Positions 36,400 through 47,512 of a stretch of DNA of 64,000 nucleotides are shown here, one piece after another (position 1 is the stretch's first letter; each line of letters starts with the position of its first letter). The DNA is from Spirometra erinaceieuropaei. Its lineage: Eukaryota; Platyhelminthes; Cestoda; Diphyllobothriidea; Diphyllobothriidae. The stretch covers positions 274,627-338,626 of the forward strand of contig CACRXP010000175.1 of NCBI GenBank assembly GCA_902702965.1, given 5' to 3'. The position numbers were made by a program, and so were the translations under genes. The notes beneath the pieces were generated by a model that was not told the DNA's origin, searched no databases, and worked only from the letters and a program-made list of their open reading frames with translations.

Positions 36400-37700
36400 C
36401 TTTGCGCTAATCATATTGTGAAGCACACGGTGGCAGTTCCCTGTCACCTGGTTTCCCGTTAGTAGGTGCACTAGCGCTGCCGATGGGTATACAGGTGGTG
36501 GGCATGGCTGCCCAGCCATCCTCGTAATTTCGTTGTTGTTGTCAGTTAAAACCCTGGGCAAAGGCTTGTTGGGGACCACGGGGATGTTTTCGAACGTCTA
36601 GGTGCGGGTCCGGCCATGCCAGTCGCCTGCGCCCTCCCACCCCTCCGGTGTTCCTGATTAAATGTCGTCACCGGGCTTAGATGGGAAAAAGGAGAGGGCG
36701 CAGTAGATACCGCGCAAATCTACTCTCATTAGAAGCTACTTTACGCAGAATTCGTCGTGTCTGTTACACTATTTAGTGGAACACACGCCGGACATCGTCC
36801 AGTACGACGGTCGAAATGTCACTGCATATCTTTATTGCATACATTTAACCACATTGCTTATTTGTTTCTTCCTAGACTTTATTTGAGAGTCGCGTGTATT
36901 ATCTTCTGCCAGGAATGCCGTGTCAGAGGCCTCAATGCACAGGCGTCAAATGAAATTATAAAGCAATAAAGACAGATCACCAAGAATTCATACTGTGATT
37001 GGACTAATCAACGATAAACCGCCAGTCGTGGTGTAAGCGCAAAAGCAAACCATTTTTTGCAGTTTCGGAAAATATTCGTTGTTCATGTTGGCCAGCTCAG
37101 CGTTTTAAACTCCTACCTGGTCTTGTGGAGATAGCTGCCGAAAAACGGCCATTTAAGTGCCTCACTGTTAGTTCACTTGGCGCATTTGAGACGAAATATG
37201 CCCAGGTGATATGCATGATAATTATGTCGATAAGGTGCTTGACGTGGTTTTGTTACTCATTTTTGTTAAGCCAATAACGTGTATATGGGTGAATCTAGAC
37301 TCTGGTCCTGGATCGGTCTTGAGGACTAGGTGGAAACAATAAAAGAATGTTATTGCCACGATTTCCATGTTTACGCACTGACTTTTGCAATCCTGCCCAA
37401 ATTAGACAATGATCAGTATCTAACTTGCACACTTGGGTCACCTGTATAAATGTAGTGCGCCCAATTTGCTACTTTTCTATGTCTAATTTGCAACATTTTA
37501 CACACGCCTTTATTTTACGTCATGCTGATATTTGCGTGTTCGCCGTCAATGTTTCCGTAGACGGCGTCTGTCAAAACCAGCTTTTTGAAAATGGCCATTA
37601 TAACGAAGAAGTGACCTCATCTGTGCTAAAGAAAATTCTACAAAATAATCCCTTTGTCGTCGTCCGGTAGTAAGCGTTGGCTCGTGTTGAAACCTGTTGG
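36400..37700. other. No gene seen
   Basis: Sequence after the SINE head; part of it (36.4-36.7 kb) is GC-richer and may be SINE body. About 37.38-37.44 kb resembles 57.76-57.83 kb (GCAATCCTGCCCA, AATGATCAG), an unidentified repeat. Confidence 0.4.
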
Positions 37701-38977
37701 TTATATATGTGATCTGAAATTCTTAAACACGGCCATCGCTTAGGACAGAAACCCAGGTTCAACTTTTGCTACCCTTTCTGCATGATCCTTGTTCTCGCCT
37801 ATTAACCCTACAAACTAAATTCCTGATGAGGAGGAAGACATGTTCAAAGTAATCTTACTCGGTGACGAAAAGGCACAAGTTTGAAGGCGACTACTGAAAA
37901 TGCGCTTGCCTAACTTTCCTGGACGTAATGACGTTAGACGGACCACCCCTTAGCGTGACCATCAGAATAGCGCGTTTTTAAACCCAGACCCCTAGGTTGC
38001 AACTCAAGCTACTTGGTAGAGCCACTGAATCAAGCGCCGAACAGAATTCGTACTTACAACTCGCCTTGCCGATTGGGCATCGGCTTAAACACCTTCATTC
38101 CAAGTTACGCCCACACAATCACGCCTCCAATGGAAGCCAGGTGTAGGATTGGCCTGTTAGCTGCGTGGAGCTTCTAAGCCTTGGCCTAATTTCGACTTTA
38201 TCTCATTCAACCGTTTACTCCCCACCCACTTACTGAAAGCGATACAATGAGTTGCACCCTCCTTCCAAATCGTTTCAGCTCTACCCGCACAGAATATTCA
38301 AACTTTTAGTTCTCACGGCGGTCTAAACGTGCATTTGGCCCTGCGTTGAGACCTGTCTGTCTGAGTCATGGGTTAACTGCATGGCGCGAGGTCATGTCCC
38401 TGGGCGACGGCCAACGTCTGGCCAGAACCCTCTCGCTCCTCCTCCTCCGGGTCATAAAAACGCTACCGGCCTTCAACGGGAAAACAGCGATAATTCTGGC
38501 ACTGGTAAGGGGCATCGAACCGCCACGAAGAGGTCCCGAAGACTATCGCTATGATATTATTTCGAATTTTCGTCGTTTATGTCCCTGTTTTGTGCTCCCC
38601 CTCTCCACGCCCACAAACACCTATCATTCAATCGCTTTCAATCCTTGCTGTAATATCCACTTGGCGGCAGGCGGGGTCACGGTTAACACGATGAACTCCC
38701 ACCCTGAATGGCTGCTACAGCATATCTATTTTTGACCGAACACTTTACCCTTCACGCACCAAACCCTGCTAAAAGACTGTGTACAATCTTATCCGGTTTT
38801 CGACACGCATTCAGGCCTCCTTGTCTAAACTTACTTGCAGGTTTCATCAACATACACATATTGGATGAAATTTAATTTAAGAACAACGGATCTGGAATCC
38901 GGGCGAGGTCCCGCAACGTTCATGTTTAACAACAGATTAGTGCTAGCAAGGGCTTGGACAAGTGAAACAAAAAAGCA

Positions 38978-39770
38978 TCATATATAGCATCTGGGCGTAT
39001 TGCGCTGTAAATAGGCCCTGTTAGCCAAAGCTTGTGCCTTTGCAATGACTGCTGTTCTCCATGGGGACGCAGAACGTTCTTTGACGACTTCCTTGACATA
39101 TCCATCACGGAGATTAGGAAATTTGAGGTTCGCCATATGCAAGTAGAAGGGCCTCTGCGACACAAAAACCATGTTTGCCTCTGAAATCGCATTGACATTG
39201 GCTAGTTCGAGCCTCAGTGCCTCCAAACTTGCTCGATCTGAGTTAAAGATAACCTCAGGACCTCCAGGTTGCGCCTGATTACCTTTCTTGTAAAATGCAG
39301 GAAAAGTGATTTTGCAAGAAAACTGGACAAATGCACCTTCGCGGAATGCTTCCTTGAATATGCAGTCTTCGCTGAACCCCGGAGTCTCCAAAGTTATTGA
39401 GAAGACTGTTTTGCTTAAACCGTCATAGGGAACAGTAATCGTGATTCCCGTAAGACGCTCCACATTAAGTTGCACAAAGTCTGTCAAGTAAATTCCACCA
39501 TTGTAGCGAGGGCACTTTTCTTTGTTTGTGCGTTATGAAATGCAAAAAAGCACTATTGTGAAAGATGGCTAAGAATGGACAGCGCTTGACAATTAACAAG
39601 ACATATGGATAGTACTTATTGAAGCCGATAAACAAAAAGTGGTCTGAATGACTACATTTGACTGGAGTTTCTCGGAAGGGGTGTCGACACGTACCGGAAG
39701 GGCGCGTATAGCAGGTATGGCAGAGAAGAGGAAAATGGAGAAATAGGAGCAGAGCTAGGTCCGTGTACAT
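38978..39770 (-). CDS. Secreted-protein family copy 6 (subfamily I), open but restructured
   Basis: Join of exon 1 at 39770-39695 (76 nt; MYTDLALLLFLHFPLLC then HTCYTRPS), exon 2 at 39519-39283 (237 nt) and exon 3 at 39237-38978 (260 nt), giving 573 nt and 190 residues. Compared with copies 1 and 9, exon 2 lacks 11 nt just before the donor, moving the splice phase from 0 to 1. A second deletion of about 18 nt removed the old acceptor, and the exon now starts at a new CTCAG acceptor in the matching phase, so the frame is restored (KK-D-RASLEALRLEL). The 45-nt intron also has no in-frame stop, so an unspliced transcript stays open. The sequon is lost (NVN instead of NVS); DDC is EDC. It ends QRNTPRCYI. 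CCAAT lies at 39853-39857. Confidence 0.75.
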
Positions 39771-39852
39771 GATGAGTGCTCTGCCACATGACCAACTGTC
39801 TAATGTTGACTTGAGAAGTCTGGATTTGAGTAGAGCTGACTGTCAGTCCCTG

Positions 39853-39857
39853 ATTGG
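39853..39857 (-). promoter_or_regulatory. CCAAT box of copy 6
   Basis: ATTGG on the plus strand, i.e. CCAAT 83-87 nt before the ATG at 39770. The TATA-like box seen in subfamilies II and III is degenerate here (CTACTCAAATCC), and the same holds for copy 9 (CCAAT at 60423-60419). Confidence 0.45.
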
Positions 39858-40352
39858 TCCTACGGCGTCAAAAAATTTGGTGCAGTCTCCGTTTATGCTT
39901 TCGCCTCTCACGATGAACTAGCTCTTTGGCTCCTAATCCTAGCATATGTAGCAGGTGCTTTTTTGGCTTGTGCGTCTTACTCGCGTATTGCCAGGTGTTT
40001 AACTTTCTACGCCTGTGTCCGTCTAATGCGCAGACTTTCTACGTGTCTATGGCTGAGGCCGCCGCGACAGGGGCATTCAGCACGGGCTTGACTCCCTGAC
40101 AGGTTGAAAACCAACGCGGCATTTAGTCGCTTGCAGGGGCAGGTATCCGCTTATACTGTATTTCGCATCCTACCAAGTAAACTGCTGATTTTTGTGAACA
40201 TCATGGGCTTTTATTTACGGCTTTCAGGACCTTCGAAGGGAACATTGACTAAATCTCAAAAAAGCCGATAAATGACGACTTCAGTCTCCAGGTAACGCTG
40301 CGCTCAAGTCACTCCAACGAAGAGCAGCCTGCTGTCTCGGGGGCGGGGGAGG

Positions 40353-42081
40353 TACAGTTGGTGACCTAACTCATGAAATGTGTCAGAATTCACGACTGAT
40401 TGTCAATAACTCGCAAACCGACCCCATTTCATAAGTCAACTGTGTATGGTAATTAAGTGCAAGCTTGAAAGAATAAAAAACATAAAAGAAACACTAAAGG
40501 CAGTGTTGTGTTGTTTAGAAATGCCGATGTATTTCGAAAAGCGCAATATCCCGAAAACGTCAGAAATGACTCTAATTAAGTAAAGTTCATTTTTAGATGT
40601 ATAGAATGTATTCTCATATTAAAAACGTAGCAATTACGAATTTAGACATAAAATAACGTCTAATAACAGTGTTTTAGGGAAGTTTACATCTAAATATGGC
40701 TTAATAAGTAGTGTAATTTCATAAATGAGGGTTTTTCAACTGCCTACACTCCAATTGTAGATTCCAAAACGGTTTTCAATTGTTTTTTGTGATTTTATTT
40801 GGTTGATGTAAATGAGATGGAGTTTAACAAAAGAAGCTGGATTTTGCTTGGTTTCACCGATGGGGACGTCGTAGGAACAAGGGTTTTCGTAAAGCGACAT
40901 GCCATGAGGCCAGGCGATGCCTAATAAATTTAAATACCGCTGACAGGTGTGATCGTAAACATACCATTTTGTGTTTATAGAGAGAAATTGTTTTTCCGAT
41001 AAATTAATTTACACTATTCCTTCGTTCTGGATTACGTTGACTTACAGATCGGCCTTGAAGTGTTCTTAAATACTTAATGATTTATAGTGTTTTTACCCGA
41101 TGTTCTATAAAGACCGATTCTAAATCACCTGTCAGTTAAGAAGTTCAAAATAAGATTATTCCTGAAGACGTTACCGAATTAGTGAGTGTTCGGGCGCTCC
41201 TATTCATGAAGATGGTCGTTTAGGTCCATGTGAAGACTTATTCAAACATCAAACTTCATTTTTGAGAAAAATGTCTGTTCACAACGAAAGTCAGCAACTA
41301 ATATGTCTTCGATCAATAGGAAAACTTTCCTTAATAAGTTACCTCTTAAAGAAGTGCTTCATTACTGCACTCCGTTGGCGGATTTCCGTGTGTTTTGCAT
41401 TTTTTCACGGCAAATCAAAGTAAAAATTTGACAATTTTGGCCGTTTCTTTCACCTTCCTTAGAAATACTAATATTTTTTTACCGTAAACGTAAGAACACG
41501 CCTTTTCCTATATATTGAGGCCATTGCCGCGGTTTTTACTCTCTTTCAGAATCCGTTCTTCCAGTATGAATGCACGGCAAAGCCCCCATGTAAATACTGA
41601 TATCTTGCTGAAACTGCGTTATTACTGCACTTACGAGCACCAAATCGAACAGATCTGCTAGTTTGACATCAACGAATTGATAAAACCTCAGGTTTTCTTA
41701 AAATAACATTTGCCCTAGCAGAGTGGTCACCCTGGCTATCATCGGACATAAAATAAATTTTCGTGTTCGGCCAAATTCGTTTATTAAAACTCTTGCAGAT
41801 AAATTACTATCCTTTCAATGAAAAAGTCGCTCAGATGCGTAACCGGAGTCTAGGACGTGTATTAGCATTAGAAATTGCATAAATATATTCCAACGTCCAT
41901 GTTCGCTAAAATTTACTGATATTTTACTAGATATAATTACGGAAACACAATTTAAGCACAAGAAAATGACAGTTTGTTGAAGAAAGTGGATGAGCGAACA
42001 AAATGTTCAACAATAAAGGCGTCCAGAAATTCTCTCATCGTTTTCCGATACCAGCTTTCATGAGATAGGTCACGTACTGTA
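40353..42081. mobile_element. TIR element, long form (about 1.7 kb)
   Basis: Starts TACAGTTGGTGACCTAACTC and ends in the inverted form GAGATAGGTCACGTACTGTA. The ends match for about 25 nt. TACAGT...ACTGTA with a possible TA target duplication suggests a Tc1/mariner-like non-autonomous element, an inference. No transposase-like frame is present inside. Sister copies at 60938-62849 (direct) and 50271-52166 (inverted). Confidence 0.62.
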
Positions 42082-43029
42082 TGTACGCGCACAAAATTCG
42101 TCCTGGCCTGTCAACAGGCATCAACACCATCAGTGAGGTTTAAGGGTAGATGGTGTTACCTGCTGACTTTGAGAGAATGCCACTGTTCACCGACCACATT
42201 TACTCAAAATACATTTATCATTCACTCGTTAACACCTCGCGATATGCGCCAGTGTTCAGGGGCATCTAGTATCCAATTTGCTTTTGATGACTTTTTCGTT
42301 TAATGGTATTTCATTTGACTCAGGATCTTTTACTCATTAGGTCCTTTCTGTTTTTGAGCATTTCGACCATAAACGCGGCAAATTTACCTAGGATACAACT
42401 TGCGCCTCTCTATAAATGCACGTTTGTTAGTTTTATCTATGAAAAGACAATGCCTTCGTGAGGGGAAGTTTACATAATTCTAAAAAAAATAGTATTTGAC
42501 CTGTAAGGCGACTTTTGATGCCGAAAAGGATCTCAGTTGCTACGCAGCCCATGCCACCTAGTTAAAGCAGTCAGGCGTTTACAGGGGACAGTGGTGGACC
42601 TGAAATAGCGCATTTTATGACATCTGGCATTTGCATGATTGTTAAACCTTTTCGTAAATATTGCCCAAAGTACTGGTTGTTTCAGGAAATAAAGACATCT
42701 GCTGTGGCTGTCTTTGCAATAACGTTGTCCGTACTTGCAATTAGTTTGAGACTTTCCTAAAAGTCAAAAATTGCCCGAAGTTAGTTAACTTCTGCCAGTG
42801 TTATACGACGGACCTATATTTGAGAAGATGGCCGAATACCGAAGACAGTCAGAAAGTTCACCCGTCACATGGGTCCGCCTGAGGGGTATGTTGTCCGCAG
42901 TTAATTTTCAATAGCCCTTTAGGTTCATTTCCATGTTGAAGTGATTGCGTAGGTCGTCTTAGCATTGGATTCAAGTGTTTGAAAATGCCACATTTAACCG
43001 CTTTTCATCTAAGAATGCGAGTATAAAGG

Positions 43030-43070
<41 letters not shown>

Positions 43071-43071
43071 G
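43030..43071 (+). repeat. (GAT)n microsatellite
   Basis: About 13-14 GAT units. The duplicate at 63797-63848 has about 17, so the tract has changed length since the duplication. Confidence 0.95.
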
Positions 43072-43179
43072 GGGAAAAATGAAGCGGAACGCTGTTAATT
43101 GCTATAGGAATGCGGTAGCATAACAACTATAGCCTAAAAATACAGCAATTTCCATTGCACGAGTCACCATTTTCTCCTA

Positions 43180-43227
43180 TTGTCTCTGATGAGGGGTTCA
43201 AGCAAGAATGCGAAACGTCAGGCGAAC
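43180..43227 (+). ncRNA. Hammerhead-ribozyme-like motif, full core
   Basis: TTGTCT, CTGATGA, hairpin GGGGTTC-AAGCAA-GAATGC (one mismatch), GAAAC, GTC, AGGCGAA. TTGTCT can pair with AGGCGA allowing G-U pairs. The tail AAAGCCCTTGTTCCAGCGAT follows. An (ATG)n tract lies about 110 nt upstream. Confidence 0.5.
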
Positions 43228-43747
43228 AAAGCCCTTGTTCCAGCGATCGATTCTTCTTCTGATCAATTTTACTATGCTTTATTGGATTGTCTAAGCGATT
43301 TGACAACCAGACCGAGGCGTTCGTTTCCTTCTTGTGCTAATTCCACGAAGCTGACATTTGCTGAGGCTTTGAAGGAGTAGATAGCGCTGTACGCTTTATG
43401 GAAGCGTGATATTTAAAAACCAGTTGCACGCAACGGCACCATATCACCTCCCTCAAGACCCGTCCGTAGCGCACTGCTCTGAACGTCGATGATAGTTGGA
43501 AAATGACTGAAGTTGGTTAACGTCAGGAATAAATCGACCTGTTACTTCTACGCACCGGATTATCCTCACTGAATTGCTTGGTGATGACAACAACTATAAT
43601 TTGAATTCAACTCGATATTTGCCTTGCTGCATGGGTACTTTATGCACTGGAGGAGATTAGTGACCAACTACGAGGGACAGTTTGCCTTCTCACCCAGCAT
43701 AGTAGAGATAGCAGAATGCGACCATTTAGTGAACAAACCAGTCAGTG

Positions 43748-44025
43748 AGTAAACCGGGTAAAGTAGCCTGGCGCTGGGGCTCATTTATATTTTAAGGTGG
43801 GAACATATATTTACTAATAAGCAATGGGGTATAACCTTGGCTAAGCTGGATGAAAGTGACCAAAGGTTCGATGTACATCAGCGTTCAATGATACTTTCTG
43901 GAGAGTACTCATAAAAAATAAATTTAATCCATTTACAGTAGTGATTATCTGGAGCATAGTATCAAATAAATTTCATTAAGTAAATCGGATAAAGTAGCCT
44001 GGCGCTGGATCACATTTATATTTAA
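43748..44025 (+). repeat. Direct repeat pair upstream of Gag
   Basis: About 48 nt starting AGTAAAYCGGRTAAAGTAGC at 43748-43795 recurs at 43979-44025, 231 nt apart, with few differences. They lie just 5' of the Gag remnant. They may be internal repeats of the element's leader or of a damaged LTR; nothing matching is found at the 3' side, where the element is cut off. Confidence 0.5.
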
Positions 44026-44141
44026 AGCTGCTTGTGCGTTTTCGGTCATGTTGAATATCAAGGATTCAGCACCTTCCCAATAGAGTGAACCATGGGTGAA
44101 TGCCTCAACACCTTCCCTAACGTCTGTCAACTATCTAAACA

Positions 44142-45053
44142 AAACTCGAGTCAGCGTGGAGAGGAAAAGACAACGTCTTTCTCAGTCGCTATCGGTTTTG
44201 TCAAATGCGTCAAGAATCCAATCAATGTGTCAGTGATTTTATTACTAATCTGACTCTCGCCATCCAGGACTGTGGGTATAAAGAGATCAAGGCAGACAAC
44301 TTCGAGCACGCAGTGCTCGCTCAGCAGTTGATCGTCGGTCTGCCCGATGAAAAAGCTCGGGAAATTCTTTTATCAGAGAAGAAGGATTTGTCATGGGAGA
44401 AAGCCTTTGATATCACCAGTCATCAGGAGCGCGTGCGGAAAAGCCTTCAGCAGCTGACTCAGTCAAGCGATGGAGTGATAGCGCCCTTGGATTTAGAAAT
44501 AGCTGTCTCCCTAGTCAACACTGCTGTGTCTTTACCCAGACAGCGACCCTCTGCTCCCTCAAAACAACTACCATCCTGCTTCCCTTGTGGTCAGCATCAT
44601 ATCCGGTGGTCAGACTGTAAACACCAGAAGACGGTTTGCCAGTTTTGCAAGAAAGTCGGCCACATCGAACGAGTGTGTTTCTCCAAAAGACGAGCGAATA
44701 CTAACACGCATGCAACCTACCCTAATCCAGCTGGGGATGGCGAGGCGATGCTCCGAATGTTTTCGGCCAACGCGCCACTCCAATCGCCCTACACCATCAC
44801 GCTTCCGGTTGATCACCATCCTGTGAAGTTTGAAATCGACACTGGCTCAGCGGTTACTCTCATCAATGAGGCCTCCCTTGAGAAATTACCCTCCTTCCTT
44901 CCGGCCAGCTCAACATTCCGTAGTTACACTGGACATAACGTAGAGATTCTAGGGGTCTTTGCAGCCGAAGTCGAGCATGATGGAGAACTTCATTACTTGC
45001 CGGTTCATGCGGTGAGAGGAAGCCAGCAACCAAATCTCCTTGGACGGAATTAG
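44142..45053 (+). pseudogene. Gypsy-type retrotransposon Gag/protease, truncated
   Basis: An open frame of 282 codons runs from an ATG at 44205, and Gag-like sequence (RYRFCQMRQES) extends in frame upstream to about 44142. N-terminal half: capsid-like segment (CVSDFITNL, QLIVGLPDEKAREILL). Residues 125-138: a variant Cys/His knuckle (CFPC...C). Residues 145-158: a canonical CX2CX4HX4C knuckle. Residues 212-214: aspartic protease DTG in the context FEIDTGSAVTLIN. The frame ends at TAG right after LLGRN, where intact elements continue into reverse transcriptase. Gag packages the element's RNA, and the protease cuts the polyprotein. The 5' part of Gag and clear LTRs are missing, so this is a dead remnant. 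Confidence 0.88.
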
Positions 45054-45157
45054 ATTAAATGTGTGCCTTCTATGATCCTTCCGTTGATCCTTTGTACATC
45101 AGATTGGTGTAAATCCGGCCTTGGATTCAATTTTGCTAAATCATTAGGATCTATTTC

Positions 45158-46837
45158 GTGACAATTCTGCTACCCGCTACTGCGGTCCACCCTTTTAAGT
45201 TCCAGTTTCAGTCAGATTTTCGGCCCCGGTTCTTCAAAGCTCGTACAGTCCCCAATGCAGTCGCACCGAAGGTCGAAGAAGAGCTGGATCGCCTACAGAA
45301 AGCGGATATTATTGAGCCCGTGCAATATTCGGAATGGGCAGCCCCAATAGTTCCTGTTCTTAAAACCGATGGTTCTGTGCGTATCTGTGGCGATTACAAG
45401 CTGACAATCAACTCAACAACTAAACTGAACCCTGACCCTCTCCCGCGCATCGAGGATCTGTACGCATCTCTCTCGGGTGGTCATCAATTTACAACTTTGG
45501 ACCTAAAGCATGCCTACAACCAAGTCGATGTAGATACTGAATCCCGAGACGCCACCACCATCAATACGCATCGGGCTTTATTTCGATATAACAGACTACC
45601 ATTTGGAGTAAGTTCGGCTCCCGGTCTTTTTCATTGCTTGATTGATAATCTCGTGAAGGATATACCTCACGTTTGCGCATATCTTGACGATATATTAGTT
45701 ACCGGCCCATCTGAACATAGTCATCTAGATACTCTAAACATTGTGTTAGGACGTTTAGAGGACGCCGGTTTTAAATTCAGGAAAGATAAGTGCACTTTCC
45801 TTGCCGACTCGGTAGAATACCTGGGCTTCAGGGTGGATAGAACTGGCCTCCATCCACTCGAACATAAGCTCAATGCCTTGAAGACGGCGCCGCGCCCAAA
45901 CAATACTAGTCAATTGCGTTCATTCCTGGGGTTGGTCACCCACTTTAGTCGCTTTATGAATCAATCGGCTACAATTCTCAAGCCTCTTTATCGACTTCTT
46001 GAAAAGAATTGTGGCTGGCACTGGTCGGAGGTCTAACAAAGTGCTTTCGAACAGGCAAAGGCGGCTCTTACCTCCTCATCTGTCTTAGTTCACTATGGCC
46101 CCGAAAAGCCTATCATACTGAAATGTGATGCGTCTCCGTACGGCGTAGGTGCGGTTCTCATGCATCGCATGCCTTCGGGTTCGGCGATGCCGATTGCTTT
46201 TGCATCAAGAACCATGTCACAGGCGGAAACCAACTATTCGCACCTAGACAAAGAGGCCTTAGCAATAATGTTTGGCCTACATCGGTTCCACTTGTATCTT
46301 TTTGGCAGACACTTTGAAATACACACTGATCACAAACCCCTCTTAGGTTTGCTGGGAGAAAAACGAGGGATAAAACAGATGTCCTCGCCAAGAATGCAAC
46401 GATGGGCACTCACTTTATCTGCTTACACGTATGCAATGAAATACGCTACAGGTAGTGCAAACGTAGCGGCTGACTCCTTGAGTAGGCTTCCTATCGTGGA
46501 CGATGGCATTAACGGGGCACCTGTTTTTGAGACCTTGAATCTTTTGCAGAATCTAGTCAACGCGCCTGTAACCTGTCAACAAATTCGACAGTGGACATCG
46601 AGAGACCCTCTCCTAAGTCGGGTAAAAAAAGCCTTGCAGTCTGGCTGGTCGTCCTCTACCTCCTCTGATTTTCAACCATTCTTCAGCCGTCAGAACGAGT
46701 TAAGTCTACAAGACGGATGCATACTATGGAGCAATCGTGTGGTTGTGCCACCGCAAGGCCGACGGGCCATCATCAGAGACCTGCATAATGCTCATCCTGG
46801 TACAGTTAGAATGAAAGCTCTCGTCCGCAGTTATGCT
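45158..46837 (+). pseudogene. Gypsy-type Pol: reverse transcriptase and RNase H, one in-frame stop
   Basis: Frame continuous from 45158 to 46837 apart from one TAA at 46034-46036. Reverse transcriptase: FRPRFFKARTVP, the LQKADIIEPV and WAAPIVPV region, FTTLDLKHAYNQV with the first catalytic Asp, LPFGVSSAPGLF, and YLDD at residues 175-178. After the stop come RNase H motifs (CDASPYGVGAVL, LDKEALAI, HTDHKPLL) and then the connection to the integrase. The 104 nt between protease and this frame are frameshifted. The enzyme would copy the element's RNA into DNA and remove the RNA strand. The stop and the lost ends mean it cannot act on its own. Confidence 0.9.
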
Positions 46838-46970
46838 TGATGGCCCTAAACTGACGCAGGTAAAGAGAACGTGGTGAAGTCATGTCACGTGTGCCAAATA
46901 ACACAGAAGACCTTACCGAAGGTTCCTCTGAAGCCTTGGGCCTGGCCCGACTCGCCGTGGAAGAGGGTAC
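46838..46970 (+). pseudogene. Gypsy integrase N-terminal remnant, truncated
   Basis: Continues the Pol frame with two more stops (TGA at the first Trp of the YxWWP motif, then TAA), then VVKSCHVCQITQKTLPKVP, the HHCC zinc-binding end of an integrase, and PWAWPDSPWKRVH, which normally leads into the catalytic core. At about 46970 the gypsy sequence stops and a PLE fragment in the opposite orientation begins. The catalytic core and 3' LTR are absent. Confidence 0.82.
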
Positions 46971-46971
46971 A

Positions 46972-47260
46972 TTACTTGGCGTCTATTGGTTGCTTCCGTC
47001 CTGTGTGCAACCCCAACTCCAAGTGGAGTGAGAAGACGACTGACGGCTTCCGAGACGTTCTTCACGTACGAAAGAGCCCGCCAAAATTTGGGGCTAGTTG
47101 GATTTGGTCTCTGGTGTCCTTTTCGTATGCACTGGTTGACAAAGTTGCGCGGGTAGCCATTGGCTCTCATTACCCGTCGAAGATATTGTAATTCAGCAAC
47201 CTTGTCTTCCATTTGACTGCAGTGCTTCTCAACACGCCGGTATAGCGCCCTTACGCTGTG
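46972..47260 (-). mobile_element. Penelope-like element fragment, C-terminal reverse transcriptase
   Basis: On the minus strand the frame reads RALYRRVEKHCSQMEDKVAEL, then RANGYPRNFV, LSYVKNVSEAVSRLL and LGVGVAHR.EATNRRQVM. This is the region between reverse transcriptase and GIY-YIG endonuclease in flatworm PLEs; the last motif recurs, decayed, in the 4.3-4.8 kb fragment (HRPE..RRRVMRPKD). It ends at the junction with the gypsy integrase at about 46970, so the endonuclease is absent here. Confidence 0.72.
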
Positions 47261-47424
47261 TTCCGTTGACGGAATTTATCGCCACACTTTACTGTACCCA
47301 AGAAAACCAGGCAGAATTTAACGAACCGCTTCAGATGATTAAATGTAAAGGGACTTGTGTTTTGAGGCCTGTAAAGCATTCTGTCATTGGCGATAGGAAA
47401 ATATAGAGTGCAAAGTACTTTTGA

Positions 47425-47457
47425 CCAATCAGGGATTGACATTCAGCCATATAACAT
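47425..47457 (+). promoter_or_regulatory. CCAAT box and TATA-like element of damaged copy 7
   Basis: CCAAT at 47425-47429 and CATATAAC around 47449-47456. They stand at the usual distance (88 and about 63 nt) from the position where the start codon should be, although that codon is ATT here. Confidence 0.45.
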
Positions 47458-47512
47458 TTCTGCAGTCTCACACATCTAGTAGGTAAGTTATTTTCTTGTT
47501 AGGACACTCGCC

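Noticed and set aside
38510..38530. GGTTCGATGCC resembling a tRNA B box on minus
   Set aside because: No A box or stems nearby, and the duplicate at 59.03 kb has lost it; treated as flank repeat.
43748..47260. Complete gypsy retrotransposon
   Set aside because: No pair of LTRs, Gag lacks its 5' part, the frame is broken between protease and reverse transcriptase, stops occur in Pol and the integrase core is gone.
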